Origin: Pediococcus cellicola
Lineage (GTDB): Bacteria > Bacillota > Bacilli > Lactobacillales > Lactobacillaceae
Length of the DNA: 64,000 nucleotides
Direction: 5' to 3'
Assembly: GCF_001438655.1 (NCBI RefSeq)
Contig: NZ_JQBR01000001.1
Coordinates: 186,001 to 250,000, forward strand
Under the pieces are notes generated by a model. The model ran no database searches, had not been told where the DNA came from, and saw only the letters and a list, made by a program, of their open reading frames with translations. This document shows positions 35,602-45,681 of the stretch, one piece after another; the stretch's first letter is position 1; the number at the start of each line of letters is the position of its first letter. A program made the position numbers and the translations under genes.

Positions 35602-38600
35602 TATATTTGGGTCTCCTTTCGTGAAACATCTTCTAACGATACCGATGCCATCTTTGAAATGCCAGATTCCTGCATAGTCACCCCATACAAGACATCACAT
35701 TCCACCATTGTCCCCTTTCGATGTGTAATCACCACGAACTGGGTCTGATGTCTAAAATTACGTAAGTAGTCAGCAAAACGTGTCACATTGGCATCATCAA
35801 AAGCAGCTTCTACTTCGTCTAAAATACAAAAAGGAACTGGGTTGACTTCCAAGATGGAAAATAATAAGGTAATCGCCGTTAAAGCACGCTCGCCACCAGA
35901 AAGGAGACTCAAGCGTTGGAATTTTTTGCCAGGCGGCTGTGCCTTTATTTCCACTCCTGTAGTCAGTAAGTGATCAGGATCTGTTAGCTCCAATTTTGCT
36001 TTTCCACCGCCAAACATGCGAACAAAAACTTTTGAAAATGAGACCGAAATTTTATCAAAAGTTCGTTTAAAGCGGGTTGCTGCCTCAGCATCAATCTCGT
36101 TGATAGTTTCTAATAACTGTTTTTGCGAGGTCATTAAATCATTTTTTTGATCGTTAAGAAATTGGTAGCGACTAGAAACACGTTGATACTCTTCGATGGC
36201 CCCAACATTAACTTCGCCAATCTCCTCAAGTCCCTTTTTTGCCAACTTAAGATCTGTCTGCAATTGTTCCTGACTAATAGCGAGACTTTGTTGTTGAGCA
36301 AGTTCAAAACTGACTTGATATTTTTCGCTTAATGCACCTAATGCGTGGTCAATTTGTTCCGTCAAATGCGTGGCCTTTATCTGAATTGCTTGTAAATCAT
36401 CTGCCGCCACTGAGCTAAGTTCCTGAACACGTTGTAAATCCTGTTCTTTTTGAGTAAGTTCTTTTTCCAAATTAGATAGCTTTGTTTTGCTTAAATTTAA
36501 ATCTTTCTGAAGCCTTTCAATTTGGGACTTGTTTTCAGCTAATTCCTGCTGGGTGACATGACGTCTCGATCCTTGTGTCTGTTGATTTTGTCTTAACTGT
36601 GCCTGTTTCAGCTGATCTGCTGTGAGTAACTTAACCACGGCATCAATATTATCCGTCAAACTTGCCAAATTTGCTTTCACTTGCGCCAACTGAACACGTG
36701 CCGTTGTTAACTTTTCTTGATATTGAGCAGTAACCTTTTGTCCCTTTTCTTGTGTTTCTCTCAAATTTTCTAACGCCTTTTTTTGGTCTTTCGTGGCATC
36801 AGAAAGATCCTGTAGTTCTGCTTTCAATTGGTTTTCCTGTTTATTTAAGCGTTCACTTTCGGTTGAGAAATCACGATTTAGCGACTCGTTTTGTCCTGAC
36901 TCGTATCTAACAGCCGTAATGCGACGTTGTAAATCTTGCATTTGGTTTTCCAAAATTTCCAGCTGTGTTTTGGCATCTTTGTAAGCATCATTATTTTTAT
37001 TAAATAGCTGTCGCTGTTCGGTGCCTTTCGTTTCGGCTAATGCCAGACGTTCTTTAAAGTCATTAACCAGTGCTTCTCGATTGGTCAACTCACGTTGCAT
37101 TTGGGTGACTTGCTTTTGTAAATCCGCACGGATCTGTTTTTGTGTCAACAACCCCGCATTTTGATGACGATTAACGCCACCCGTCATGGATCCTGTTGGA
37201 TTAATAATTTCGCCATTCAACGTCACAATTTTTAGACGCATCGGTAAACTTTTACTCAATTCAGAAGCCTGCTTTAAATCTGACGCAATCAAGATATTCC
37301 CTAGCAGATATTGTTTCACCAATGTTAGATTTGGCTTAGTCATCACCAAATCAGCCGCCACACCTTCGACACCTGCCTGTTTTAAAATAGTTTGGCGAAC
37401 TGTTGCGGGTATTTGTTTAGGGCGAATTCTGGATAATGGCAAAACTGTAACCCGGCCTGCTTTGTGTTGTGTTAAATATTGAATAATTTGCCGAGCATTT
37501 TGATCATCTTGAGTCACCAAATGTTGTAGCTGACCACCCAAAACCGTTTCGATCGCTTTGGTATATTTATCTGGCACCTCAATTAGATCTGAAACCACCC
37601 CAATTAGGCCTTGAAAGTCAGCCTGCCGTTTTAAAACATTTTGAACGCCTTGATAGAAGCCACGTAATTCGACTTCTGAACTACTTAAAGTCTCCAAACG
37701 TGTTTTTGCTTGTTGATAGATCCGTACAGCATCTAACCAGCTGTCCTGGCTCTGCTTTTGACTTGCTGCCAATTTTTGATACGCATCTAAATCTTTTTTT
37801 AGTTCTGTCTCCGAAAGTTCGGCTTGCTTTTTGTTTACTTCAACCACTCGTTGTTGCTCTTTATGAGCTTCAGTGATCTCGTTTAGATTGTCTTCCAACT
37901 TTAAGAGATCGGCATTTACGTGCCGCTGTTGTTGGCTATCTTGTTCATAAGACTTTTTTAAATTAACTTGCTCATTATGAACCTGGGCGACTGCTTGCAT
38001 TTTCTCAATGTAAGTAGCCTGTAGCTGTTCAATTTTTGCTTGAATGGCTTTTTGCTTACGTTGAAGTTCGCGGGTCGACAAACTTTTTAGCTGCGTTTTT
38101 AAATCAGTAACTTCAGCTTGCCTTTTTTTGACTTCCGCATCTAAAACGGTCTTTTGTTGCTGATACGCATCCAATTTGGCCTGATTCGTTTTGATCGTTT
38201 TTGCCAACTGATCAAGTTGTTGCTGCTGATACTTATTTTTTTCCGAATCTAAATTTTGCTGACCTGATAAACTTTCATACCTTTTCGTAACCGTTAGGAG
38301 CTCCGCTTGGCACTGATCCTTTTGTGACTCTAACTCTGTCCGCTCTTGTTTTAAGTGCACAACATCAGCTGATAGGGCTGTTTTTTTATCTTGATACTGT
38401 TTAACTAACTGAGTGGCGTCTTTAATATCACTCGTTGCTTTTATGTTTTGTTGCTGTAACTGATCAATGGTGTACACTAAACGCGTTTTTTCCAGTTTGT
38501 CAAACGTCTCTTTTTGATCTAAGTAATCTTTGGCTAAACTACTTTGTTCTTCCAATGGATCTAATTGCGATTGTAGCTCGGCAATGAGGTCGCTAACACG

Positions 38601-39167
38601 ATCTAAATAATCGTTCGTTTTGGTTAGCTCTGCTTCTGCTTTTTGCTTATCCTGCTTATAGCTTAAGATTCCCGCAACTTCTTCAATGATTGTACGCCGT
38701 TCTTCCGGTTTGCTATTGAAGATTTCTTCAACTCGACCCTGTGAGATCACCGAAAATGAGTCACGGCCCAAACCAGTATCCATAAAAAGATTTAAAACAT
38801 CCTTTAGGCGACACTCACTTTGATTAATTAAATACTGGCTATCTCCATTACGAAACAACTTTCGCGTCACACTTACTTCAGTATAATCGGTCGCCAAAAA
38901 ATGATCCGTATTATCAAAAGTGATCGTTACCACTGCTCGGTTAAGGGCTTGTCGGCTTTCAGATCCTGAAAATATCACATCAGGCATTTTGCCTCCACGC
39001 AAGCTTTTAGCAGACTGTTCCCCCATCACCCAACGAACGGCTTCAATAATGTTACTTTTACCACTTCCGTTAGGTCCCACAATTCCAGTAATACCGTCTT
39101 CAAAATTAATGGTGGTTTTATCTGCAAAAGACTTAAAGCCGCTTATTTGTAAGGACTTAAGTTTCAT
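35601..39167 (-). CDS. smc: Chromosome segregation protein SMC
   Basis: 1188 aa. Walker A GPNGSGKSNI near residue 32, two coiled-coil arms (about 170-500 and 670-1000), the hinge around 510-650 (GLIGVVSDLI onward), then the ABC signature LSLLSGGERAL and Walker B FCILDEVEAAFDD. Condensin ATPase organising the chromosome. The ATG at 39167 gives MKLKSLQISGFKSFADKT and has TAGGAG upstream; an extension to 39176 starts within two bases of that site. rnc is 18 nt upstream. Confidence 0.97.
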   Translation of the reverse strand: MKLKSLQISGFKSFADKTTINFEDGITGIVGPNGSGKSNIIEAVRWVMGEQSAKSLRGGKMPDVIFSGSESRQALNRAVVTITFDNTDHFLATDYTEVSVTRKLFRNGDSQYLINQSECRLKDVLNLFMDTGLGRDSFSVISQGRVEEIFNSKPEERRTIIEEVAGILSYKQDKQKAEAELTKTNDYLDRVSDLIAELQSQLDPLEEQSSLAKDYLDQKETFDKLEKTRLVYTIDQLQQQNIKATSDIKDATQLVKQYQDKKTALSADVVHLKQERTELESQKDQCQAELLTVTKRYESLSGQQNLDSEKNKYQQQQLDQLAKTIKTNQAKLDAYQQQKTVLDAEVKKRQAEVTDLKTQLKSLSTRELQRKQKAIQAKIEQLQATYIEKMQAVAQVHNEQVNLKKSYEQDSQQQRHVNADLLKLEDNLNEITEAHKEQQRVVEVNKKQAELSETELKKDLDAYQKLAASQKQSQDSWLDAVRIYQQAKTRLETLSSSEVELRGFYQGVQNVLKRQADFQGLIGVVSDLIEVPDKYTKAIETVLGGQLQHLVTQDDQNARQIIQYLTQHKAGRVTVLPLSRIRPKQIPATVRQTILKQAGVEGVAADLVMTKPNLTLVKQYLLGNILIASDLKQASELSKSLPMRLKIVTLNGEIINPTGSMTGGVNRHQNAGLLTQKQIRADLQKQVTQMQRELTNREALVNDFKERLALAETKGTEQRQLFNKNNDAYKDAKTQLEILENQMQDLQRRITAVRYESGQNESLNRDFSTESERLNKQENQLKAELQDLSDATKDQKKALENLRETQEKGQKVTAQYQEKLTTARVQLAQVKANLASLTDNIDAVVKLLTADQLKQAQLRQNQQTQGSRRHVTQQELAENKSQIERLQKDLNLSKTKLSNLEKELTQKEQDLQRVQELSSVAADDLQAIQIKATHLTEQIDHALGALSEKYQVSFELAQQQSLAISQEQLQTDLKLAKKGLEEIGEVNVGAIEEYQRVSSRYQFLNDQKNDLMTSQKQLLETINEIDAEAATRFKRTFDKISVSFSKVFVRMFGGGKAKLELTDPDHLLTTGVEIKAQPPGKKFQRLSLLSGGERALTAITLLFSILEVNPVPFCILDEVEAAFDDANVTRFADYLRNFRHQTQFVVITHRKGTMVECDVLYGVTMQESGISKMASVSLEDVSRKETQI

Positions 39168-39185
39168 GAATATCAAACTCCTAAT

Positions 39186-39896
39186 CTAGGCATTTTTAAC
39201 ACGTAATTCTTGCAAAGCATTTTTGGCTGCATCCTGCTCTGCCAATTTTTTTGACTTACCATAACCAACACCAAGCTTTTGCTTATCGGCAAAGACCGCA
39301 ACTTGAAAATCTAGATCGTTATCCGGACCTGCCTCGTTAACCAAATCATAGCGAATCAACACATCACCATTACGTTGCAGAAATTCTTGCAAATTCGTTT
39401 TATAATCGATCACATGGTCGAATGCACCAGTGTCAAGTTTCGGAAAAATAACTTGGTGCACAAAACGTTCAACTGTTTCGCGTCCTTGATCCAAATATAC
39501 CGCCCCAACAAATGATTCAAAAATATCACAAAGAAGCGAATCTCGATTACGGGCCCCAGCTTTCTCTTCCCCTTTACCTAGCAAAATATACTGGTCCAAA
39601 TGACATTCACGGGCAAATTGGCTAAAACTCGCTTCACAAACCATTGCCGCTCTCAATCTGGTTAATTTTCCTTGTGGCATTTCTGGATAACGTTTAAAAA
39701 TATATTCAGAGACAATTAATTGTAAAACTGCGTCTCCCAAAAATTCAATCCGTTCGTAAAATTTCAATCCTTGATTCGGATGCTCATTAACATACGAAGC
39801 TTGTGTAAGTGCTTCGTCAAGCAACCGTTCATCATGAAATTCAATTTGAAAATTCTTTTTTAACTCTTCATCAACCGTTTTTTTCAAGTTTTTCAT
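39186..39896 (-). CDS. rnc: Ribonuclease III
   Basis: 236 aa. The RNase III signature YERIEFLGDAVLQLIVSEYIF (about 44-64) and the second acidic block LLCDIFESFVGAVYLD precede a C-terminal dsRNA-binding domain (about 157-232, NLQEFLQ to AKNALQELR). It processes rRNA precursors and structured RNAs. GAAGGG abuts the ATG at 39896, so the TTG three codons later (39887) might be the real start. Confidence 0.96.
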   Translation of the reverse strand: MKNLKKTVDEELKKNFQIEFHDERLLDEALTQASYVNEHPNQGLKFYERIEFLGDAVLQLIVSEYIFKRYPEMPQGKLTRLRAAMVCEASFSQFARECHLDQYILLGKGEEKAGARNRDSLLCDIFESFVGAVYLDQGRETVERFVHQVIFPKLDTGAFDHVIDYKTNLQEFLQRNGDVLIRYDLVNEAGPDNDLDFQVAVFADKQKLGVGYGKSKKLAEQDAAKNALQELRVKNA

Positions 39897-39920
39897 CCCT
39901 TCTTAAACACTCACCTTAAC

Positions 39921-39926
39921 ATTATA
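39921..39926 (-). promoter_or_regulatory. Putative -10 box for the rnc-smc-ftsY operon
   Basis: Minus-strand TATAAT in GATATAATG, 25 nt before the rnc start. The -35 position is not consensus. It lies just downstream of the acpP terminator. Confidence 0.55.
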
Positions 39927-39965
39927 TCTTTTTTTCGTGAAACTGCCTACTTTCAGGCAACGTAA

Positions 39966-40013
39966 AACAAATTGAGACCAGAACACTCATGTTCCAGTCT
40001 CAATCTGTTAGCG
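39966..40013 (-). terminator. Terminator after acpP
   Basis: On the minus strand ATTGAGACTGGAACA and TGTTCTGGTCTCAAT form a 15-bp stem (two wobbles) with a TGAG loop, followed by TTGTTTTA. It ends the recG-plsX-acpP transcript. Confidence 0.87.
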
Positions 40014-40019
40014 TTATAT

Positions 40020-40265
40020 TTATTTTTTTTGATTAGCCGTAATAAAATCGACTGCTTGTCCAACTGTTGAAAGCTTTTCTGCATCCTCATCCGAGATTTC
40101 TGCTCCGAATGCATCTTCCAATTCCAGAACAAATTCAACAATATCGATTGAATCAGCGTTTAAATCTGTTTTGAAGTTTAAGTCGTTGGTAATCTTAGAT
40201 TTGTCAACATCAAAGTGATCGACAATAATATCGGAAATCTTATTAAATACTTCTTCTTTAGTCAT
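40020..40265 (-). CDS. acpP: Acyl carrier protein
   Basis: 81 aa, acidic. The phosphopantetheine Ser is in LNADSIDIVEFVLELED (Ser 39). It carries growing fatty acids; PlsX, encoded just upstream, uses its acyl form. Pairing with plsX rather than a fab cluster is the usual arrangement for this acpP copy in lactobacilli. Confidence 0.96.
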   Translation of the reverse strand: MTKEEVFNKISDIIVDHFDVDKSKITNDLNFKTDLNADSIDIVEFVLELEDAFGAEISDEDAEKLSTVGQAVDFITANQKK

Positions 40266-40352
40266 GGGTTACTCCTTAATCATTTAATTACAAAAGATAA
40301 GTTTAATGTTTTTCTTCGGTCTTGTCCACCAAAATCAACAGAATTTTAATTT

Positions 40353-41357
40353 CTATTCTTTAGGACGTGTCGCAAAATAGTCAGCCAAATTTTTAGTTAA
40401 GTTCGCAGCAACCATTGATCTTAACTGCCTTAAGGCATGGTAAACCTGAATTTCATTGCTTGAACCATGGGCTTTAACCACTGGCGCTTTCACCCCCAAT
40501 AAGACGGCACCACCATGTTTGGAATAGTCCATCTTGTTTTGCACCTGTTTAAAGGCTGGTTTCAATAAAAGTCCGCCAAGTTTGCCCTGAACCCCAGAAT
40601 CTAAAATCGTATGTTTGAGTAATTTCAGCATGGAGAGCGCTGTTCCTTCTGTGTTTTTTAAAACGGCATTGCCCGTAAAGCCATCAGTGACAACAACATC
40701 CGCCTTACCATTTAACAATTCACGAGACTCAATATTACCCACGAAATTCAGATGAGTATCATCGCTCAAGATCTGATAGGTTTCCTTATGCAAGGGATCT
40801 CCTTTGTCTTCTTCAGTACCATTATTTAACAATGCAATCCTAGGGTTCGTCACCCCCATCACATTAGCACTATAAAAGTTCCCTAAAATGGCAAATTGGT
40901 GCATATTCTTAACTTTGCTTTCCGCATTTGCACCGACATCCAACATTGTAAATGAATCTTCTGGTCCGGCTAAAGCTGGTAAAGTAGTTGTCATCCCTGG
41001 ACGATCGACACCTTTAATTCTGCCGATAATAAACAGGCTGGCTGCCAATAAAGCCCCTGTATTGCCTGCTGAAAAAAGTGCATCGGCCTTACCATCTTTA
41101 ACCGCTTGTGCAGCCAAAACTAAAGAAGACGTCTTCTTTTGACGAACGGCACGAACTGGTTCATCACCCATCGCAATCTCTGAATCCGTATGAACGATCG
41201 TAATGCGCTCTCCATTCTTTAAGAAAGCTTTGATCTTACTTTCCTTCCCGAATAAGATAAATCTAAGATCCGGATACTGATCACGTGCCAATTCCACACC
41301 TTGAACAATTTTTTCAGGGGCATAATCCCCGCCCATTGCATCAATTGCTACTTTCAT
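40353..41357 (-). CDS. plsX: Phosphate acyltransferase PlsX
   Basis: 334 aa. Converts acyl-ACP to acyl-phosphate for phospholipid synthesis. MKVAIDAMGGDYAPEKIVQG at the start, SAGNTGALLAAS and VTDGFTGNAVLK are characteristic. The ATG at 41357 has GAGGA six bases upstream; an extension to 41381 lacks that and is rejected. It follows recG by 26 nt. Confidence 0.96.
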   Translation of the reverse strand: MKVAIDAMGGDYAPEKIVQGVELARDQYPDLRFILFGKESKIKAFLKNGERITIVHTDSEIAMGDEPVRAVRQKKTSSLVLAAQAVKDGKADALFSAGNTGALLAASLFIIGRIKGVDRPGMTTTLPALAGPEDSFTMLDVGANAESKVKNMHQFAILGNFYSANVMGVTNPRIALLNNGTEEDKGDPLHKETYQILSDDTHLNFVGNIESRELLNGKADVVVTDGFTGNAVLKNTEGTALSMLKLLKHTILDSGVQGKLGGLLLKPAFKQVQNKMDYSKHGGAVLLGVKAPVVKAHGSSNEIQVYHALRQLRSMVAANLTKNLADYFATRPKE

Positions 41358-41383
41358 TTTGATTCCTCGATTCCTTTTCATTT

Positions 41384-43438
41384 TTAATCGAAATTTGCAT
41401 TTTTTTGCATCATCATATCTAAATACCGACTTAAAGGCTTAAAATCAGGTTTTGTATGCCAATCTGCTTGTTGCACAATTTTGTTAGCTTCCAGTTGTGC
41501 GGTTTGCAACGCACCAATATCCACGACTGGATCACCAATTCGAAACTCAGGAATACCAGATTGCTTACTACCAAAAACATCACCTGAACCACGTAACTGC
41601 AAATCTGCTTCAGAAATTTTGAATCCATCATTAGACTGGGTCATAATTTTCATTCGCTTAATTCCCGTCTCATTTTTGGGATCAGCAACTAAAATGCAGT
41701 ATGCCTGATCTTTTCCTCGTCCAACTCGTCCACGTAGTTGGTGTAATTGAGCTAGCCCAAAACGATCAGCGTCATAAATAATCATGACCGTGACATTAGG
41801 GACATCCACCCCAACTTCAATAACGGTCGTTGAAACTAGTAATTGATAGCGATTTGCTTTGAAATCAGTCATAATTTGATCTTTTTCTTCCGGTTTCATC
41901 CGGCCATGTAAAAGCCCAACTTGATAGTCTGGAGCAAACTCACTTTTAAGCTGTTCATACAGTGCCATTGCGTTTTTTAAATCTAGTGACTCCGACTCCT
42001 CAATTAAAGGAGTCACCACGAAGGCTTGATGTCCGGCCGCAAATTGCTTTTTTACAAACGTAAGCATGCCACCAACGTCGCTACTTTTTACCCAACTAGT
42101 TCGCACTGGTTTCCGTCCATTAGGCATTTGATCAATAATTGAAACATCCATTTCCCCATACGCGGTAATAGCCAAAGTCCTTGGGATGGGGGTTGCTGTC
42201 ATTGCCAAAACGTCAACTTTAGGTCCTTTTTTACGTAACGTTTCTCGTTGTTTAACTCCAAAACGATGTTGCTCATCAATAATCACTAAGCCCAAATTCG
42301 AAAACACGACATCATCTTGAATCAAAGCATGTGTCCCAATCACTAAATTAATTTGCCCATCTGCAATGCCGTCTAATAAGGCGCGACGCTGTTTTGATTT
42401 TGATCCAGAGGCACCTGTTAAAAGCCCAATGTTAACGTCCGTCCCAGCAAATATTTTTGTCAGATTATTAGCATGTTGTTCCGCAAGAATTTCGGTGGGA
42501 GCCATTAAAGCTGTTTGGTACCCTGCTGTAATGGCAGCATACATCGCAACGGCAGCAACAATTGTTTTTCCACTCCCGACATCACCTTGCAACAGACGAT
42601 TCATTCTGATAGGACGCTTTAAATCCGCACAAATTTCGTTGACCACTCGCTTTTGAGCGTCCGTCAATTCATACGGGAGTCCCGCAATGAAAGCCTTCAA
42701 CTTATCAACATGATAGTTAATTATTGTCCCGTTTTCAGTTTGGTCTCGTTTCTTTAAAACCTGAAGTTCCATTTGAAATAAAAAGAATTCTTCAAAAGTA
42801 GCCGTACGTCTTGCTGCTTTAGCTACTTTTAAGTTTTCAGGAAAATGCAAGTCATGCACCATTGTTTGGCGATTCACCAATCGGTATTTTTTTATTAAAG
42901 CTGCTGGAATAATCGTTTCAATTTGATCTCGATAAGCCTCAAAAGCTTGAATGACCAATTTTTTAATTGTTCCTTGTCGAATATGCTGATTAGCAGGGTA
43001 AATCGGATCAATTTCACCAGATTCGGAAGACAAAAATGGTAATAATTTCATCCCAGTGAGACTTCTTCTTCGCGCATCCCATTTCCCGTAAACTGCAATT
43101 TTTTGATCTATGACTAATTGTTTTTTTAACCAAGGCTGATTAAAAAAAGTGACCATGACCGACTCTTGCTCCGTTAAAAGGCGAAAGTTAATTCGGTTTT
43201 TCTTTCGCCCGTACCGCGCAATAATAGGTTCTGAAGCAATTTTTCCTTCAAGAGTCACCTTCTGTTGATCAACTAAGTCAGTCATATTTTGAGGACGAAG
43301 GTCTTCATACCGAAACGGAAAATAGTATAGCAAATCTTCAATTGTATAAATTCCCAGCTCATTTAATGCCTGCTCGCGTTGTAATCCTACGCCTTCCAGT
43401 TGCGAAACTGGGGAAAAAAGTGTCTTTTCAGCCATCAT
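41384..43438 (-). CDS. recG: ATP-dependent DNA helicase RecG
   Basis: 684 aa. Remodels stalled forks and branched DNA. An N-terminal wedge/OB domain (about 1-190) is followed by SF2 helicase motifs: GDVGSGKTIVAAVAMYAA, the DEQH box in IIDEQHRFG, ATPIPRTLA, and the HQLRGRVGRG motif VI. GGGAG precedes two adjacent ATGs; the first is used here. Order asp23-fakA-recG-plsX-acpP is conserved in Firmicutes. Confidence 0.96.
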   Translation of the reverse strand: MMAEKTLFSPVSQLEGVGLQREQALNELGIYTIEDLLYYFPFRYEDLRPQNMTDLVDQQKVTLEGKIASEPIIARYGRKKNRINFRLLTEQESVMVTFFNQPWLKKQLVIDQKIAVYGKWDARRRSLTGMKLLPFLSSESGEIDPIYPANQHIRQGTIKKLVIQAFEAYRDQIETIIPAALIKKYRLVNRQTMVHDLHFPENLKVAKAARRTATFEEFFLFQMELQVLKKRDQTENGTIINYHVDKLKAFIAGLPYELTDAQKRVVNEICADLKRPIRMNRLLQGDVGSGKTIVAAVAMYAAITAGYQTALMAPTEILAEQHANNLTKIFAGTDVNIGLLTGASGSKSKQRRALLDGIADGQINLVIGTHALIQDDVVFSNLGLVIIDEQHRFGVKQRETLRKKGPKVDVLAMTATPIPRTLAITAYGEMDVSIIDQMPNGRKPVRTSWVKSSDVGGMLTFVKKQFAAGHQAFVVTPLIEESESLDLKNAMALYEQLKSEFAPDYQVGLLHGRMKPEEKDQIMTDFKANRYQLLVSTTVIEVGVDVPNVTVMIIYDADRFGLAQLHQLRGRVGRGKDQAYCILVADPKNETGIKRMKIMTQSNDGFKISEADLQLRGSGDVFGSKQSGIPEFRIGDPVVDIGALQTAQLEANKIVQQADWHTKPDFKPLSRYLDMMMQKNANFD

Positions 43439-43490
43439 TTTGACTCCCTAACTACAAAAAGAGGCGGCGTATGCCCACCTCTAACATCAA

Positions 43491-45173
43491 TTATTCAACT
43501 GAAACAATAAATGGATAAACAGGTTGATCACCTTCATGAATTTCGATCTCTAATTCATCATCCATTTCGTTGATCGCTTTTTCAAGCTTCTCAGCCTCAG
43601 TCTTTTTAGCATCTTTACCGTAAATGATAGTCACAATTTCGCTATCTTCATCCAGCATCAACTTGACCATAGCAATCGCAGCTTCCAGACGTGTTTTTTG
43701 AGTTGTCTCAATGTTTCCATCGATGATTCCCATGAAATCGCCTTTTTTAATTGTTCGGCCTTGCACCGTAGTATCCCGGATTGCAGTCGTGACCTCACCA
43801 TTTTTGACCGCGGACAAATTATCTTCCATGCTGGTCACATTGGTAGCCAAATCATTATCTGGATTGAAGCCCATTAAAGCTGTCATTCCTTGGGAAATAT
43901 TTCGACTATGGACAATTTCAGCTGGAATGTCTGCAACCTTCACTGCTTGTTCCGCTGCCAAAAAGATATTTTTATTATTAGGCAAGATAATTGCCCGTTT
44001 GGCATTTGACTGATTAATTGCAGTCACAATGTCAGCCGTGCTAGGATTCATAGTCTGACCGCCACTAATAATGTGAGTCACGCCCAAACTGCGGAATAAC
44101 TTATCCACTCCTGCACCGGAAGCAATTGCAATAATGGCCGTCCCATTGGTTTCAAGGACCGGTTGACTTGCTTCTTGTTGGTCATCTTTTTCAATGATCT
44201 CTTCTTGTTGTTGACGCATATTGTCTACTTTAACCGTAGCCAAGTCACCAAATTGTTGCCCCCATGCTAAAACTTTACCTGGATGCTCTGTGTGAACATG
44301 CACTTTAACAACATCTTCATCGTTGACAACCAAAAGCGAATCACCCAATTTTGCCAAATAATTATAGAAGGTATCATAATCAAATTTTTGCGTAACTTGC
44401 AACCCTTTGCCAATTCGCACCATAATTTGAGTACAATAGCCAAATTTAATATCGGCGGGATCAATTTTTCCCTGAACACTTTGATGATGCTTAGCTTCCA
44501 CCATCTCGTCCATTTGCTCTTCATCTGGTTGTTCAACTTCTGCTTCTGTTCGACCATTCAAAACATCATCAAAGGCGTCAAAAACAAAAGTTAAGCCCTG
44601 ACCACCGGAATCGACAACACCCACTTCTTTTAACACAGGAAGAAGATCCGTCGTTTTTTTAAGAGCTTCCTTACCAGCTTGCGTCACAGCATCCATTACG
44701 GAAACAACATCACCTTGTTCTTCAGCAACGTCTTTACCTGCCTTAGCCGCTTCTCGGACAACGGTTAGAATAGTTCCCTCAGTTGGCTTCATAACCGCCT
44801 TATATGCCGTTTGAGCGCCATCTGCAAAAGCTTGGGCCAAATCATTAGCATTTAAAGTTGCTTTATCAGCCACGCTTTTTGAAAAGCCTCGAAAAATTTG
44901 TGAAAGGATAACGCCGGAATTTCCTCGGGCACCCATTAACAATCCCTTTGCTAAAGCTGCAGCCAATTTTCCTACATGCTCGCTAGGTTCATCCATTTCA
45001 TACTTTGCGCCGCTTTCCATTGATAAGCTCATATTAGTTCCCGTATCACCATCGGGAACAGGAAAGACATTTAATGAGTTAATGAAATCTGCGTTCTTTT
45101 TTAACTTTCGAGCGCTCGCTTGGATCATTTGATCAAATTCTTGGTTAGTAATTTCAGTAGTGACTACTTTCAA
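43491..45173 (-). CDS. fakA: Fatty-acid kinase catalytic subunit FakA-like (DAK2 domain, YloV)
   Basis: 560 aa. The N-terminal DAK2 nucleotide-binding domain has NVFPVPDGDTGTNMSLSM, ARGNSGVILSQIFRG and GTILTVVREAA. A middle domain and a C-terminal DegV-like half follow (GAGVDKLFRSLGVTHII, PNNKNIFLAAEQA). With a FakB partner it phosphorylates exogenous fatty acids; no fakB is in the window. The start is TTG at 45173 behind GAGGAGG. asp23 is 33 nt upstream. Confidence 0.92.
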   Translation of the reverse strand: MKVVTTEITNQEFDQMIQASARKLKKNADFINSLNVFPVPDGDTGTNMSLSMESGAKYEMDEPSEHVGKLAAALAKGLLMGARGNSGVILSQIFRGFSKSVADKATLNANDLAQAFADGAQTAYKAVMKPTEGTILTVVREAAKAGKDVAEEQGDVVSVMDAVTQAGKEALKKTTDLLPVLKEVGVVDSGGQGLTFVFDAFDDVLNGRTEAEVEQPDEEQMDEMVEAKHHQSVQGKIDPADIKFGYCTQIMVRIGKGLQVTQKFDYDTFYNYLAKLGDSLLVVNDEDVVKVHVHTEHPGKVLAWGQQFGDLATVKVDNMRQQQEEIIEKDDQQEASQPVLETNGTAIIAIASGAGVDKLFRSLGVTHIISGGQTMNPSTADIVTAINQSNAKRAIILPNNKNIFLAAEQAVKVADIPAEIVHSRNISQGMTALMGFNPDNDLATNVTSMEDNLSAVKNGEVTTAIRDTTVQGRTIKKGDFMGIIDGNIETTQKTRLEAAIAMVKLMLDEDSEIVTIIYGKDAKKTEAEKLEKAINEMDDELEIEIHEGDQPVYPFIVSVE

Positions 45174-45206
45174 TTCTAATTTCCTCCTCGTTTTAGTCCT
45201 GCATAT

Positions 45207-45569
45207 CTAGGCTTCTAATACTTTTACACCCTGGACAAAAACGTTCACAGAGTTTGCTGAAACACCTAACATCGATTCCAAATTATATTTTACTTTCGAT
45301 TGAACATTTTTCGAAACTTCCGAAATTTTTGTTCCGTAACTGACAACGATATAAACATCAATTGCGACACCATTGTCTTGTTGTCGGACAACAACACCTT
45401 TAGCATAGTTTTCTTTTCGTAAAATTTCATTTAAGTTATCACGAATTTGATTTTTACTTGCCATGCCTACTACACCATAATTATCAGTTGCAGCGCCGCC
45501 AACGACAGTAGCAATTACATCATTTGACACATCAACCGTGCCATTTTTAGTTTGAATTTTTACAGCCAT
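45207..45569 (-). CDS. Asp23/Gls24-family envelope stress protein (YloU)
   Basis: 120 aa. The family core is visible: ISNDVI-like VSNDVIATVVGGAATDNYG, then VVRQQDNGVAIDVYIVVSYG and the C-terminal VNVFVQGV. Members localise at the membrane or respond to alkaline and envelope stress. AAGGAGG precedes the ATG. It is the first gene before fakA, and its promoter region contains two inverted repeats. Confidence 0.93.
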   Translation of the reverse strand: MAVKIQTKNGTVDVSNDVIATVVGGAATDNYGVVGMASKNQIRDNLNEILRKENYAKGVVVRQQDNGVAIDVYIVVSYGTKISEVSKNVQSKVKYNLESMLGVSANSVNVFVQGVKVLEA

Positions 45570-45611
45570 CTTAAATAGCCTCCTTAAAATCGTACTTCAG
45601 ATATCAACGAT

Positions 45612-45681
45612 ATTTTACCATACTTCAACAATGCGATAAACGCAACTATCTTTTATCGACCTTTAGGGTAACTTCCCTAAA
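45612..45681 (-). promoter_or_regulatory. asp23-fakA promoter with two inverted repeats
   Basis: Minus strand: TTTATC (45640-45635), 17 bp, TAAAAT (45617-45612). CGATAAA (45634-45640) and TTTATCG (45652-45658) make an inverted repeat covering the -35. Upstream, TTTAGGG (45662-45668) and CCCTAAA (45675-45681) form a second perfect 7-bp repeat with a 6-bp spacer. Either may be an operator. Confidence 0.5.

Noticed and set aside
39953-40141. Small minus-strand frame over acpP
   Set aside because: Overlaps acpP and its terminator in another frame; no independent support.
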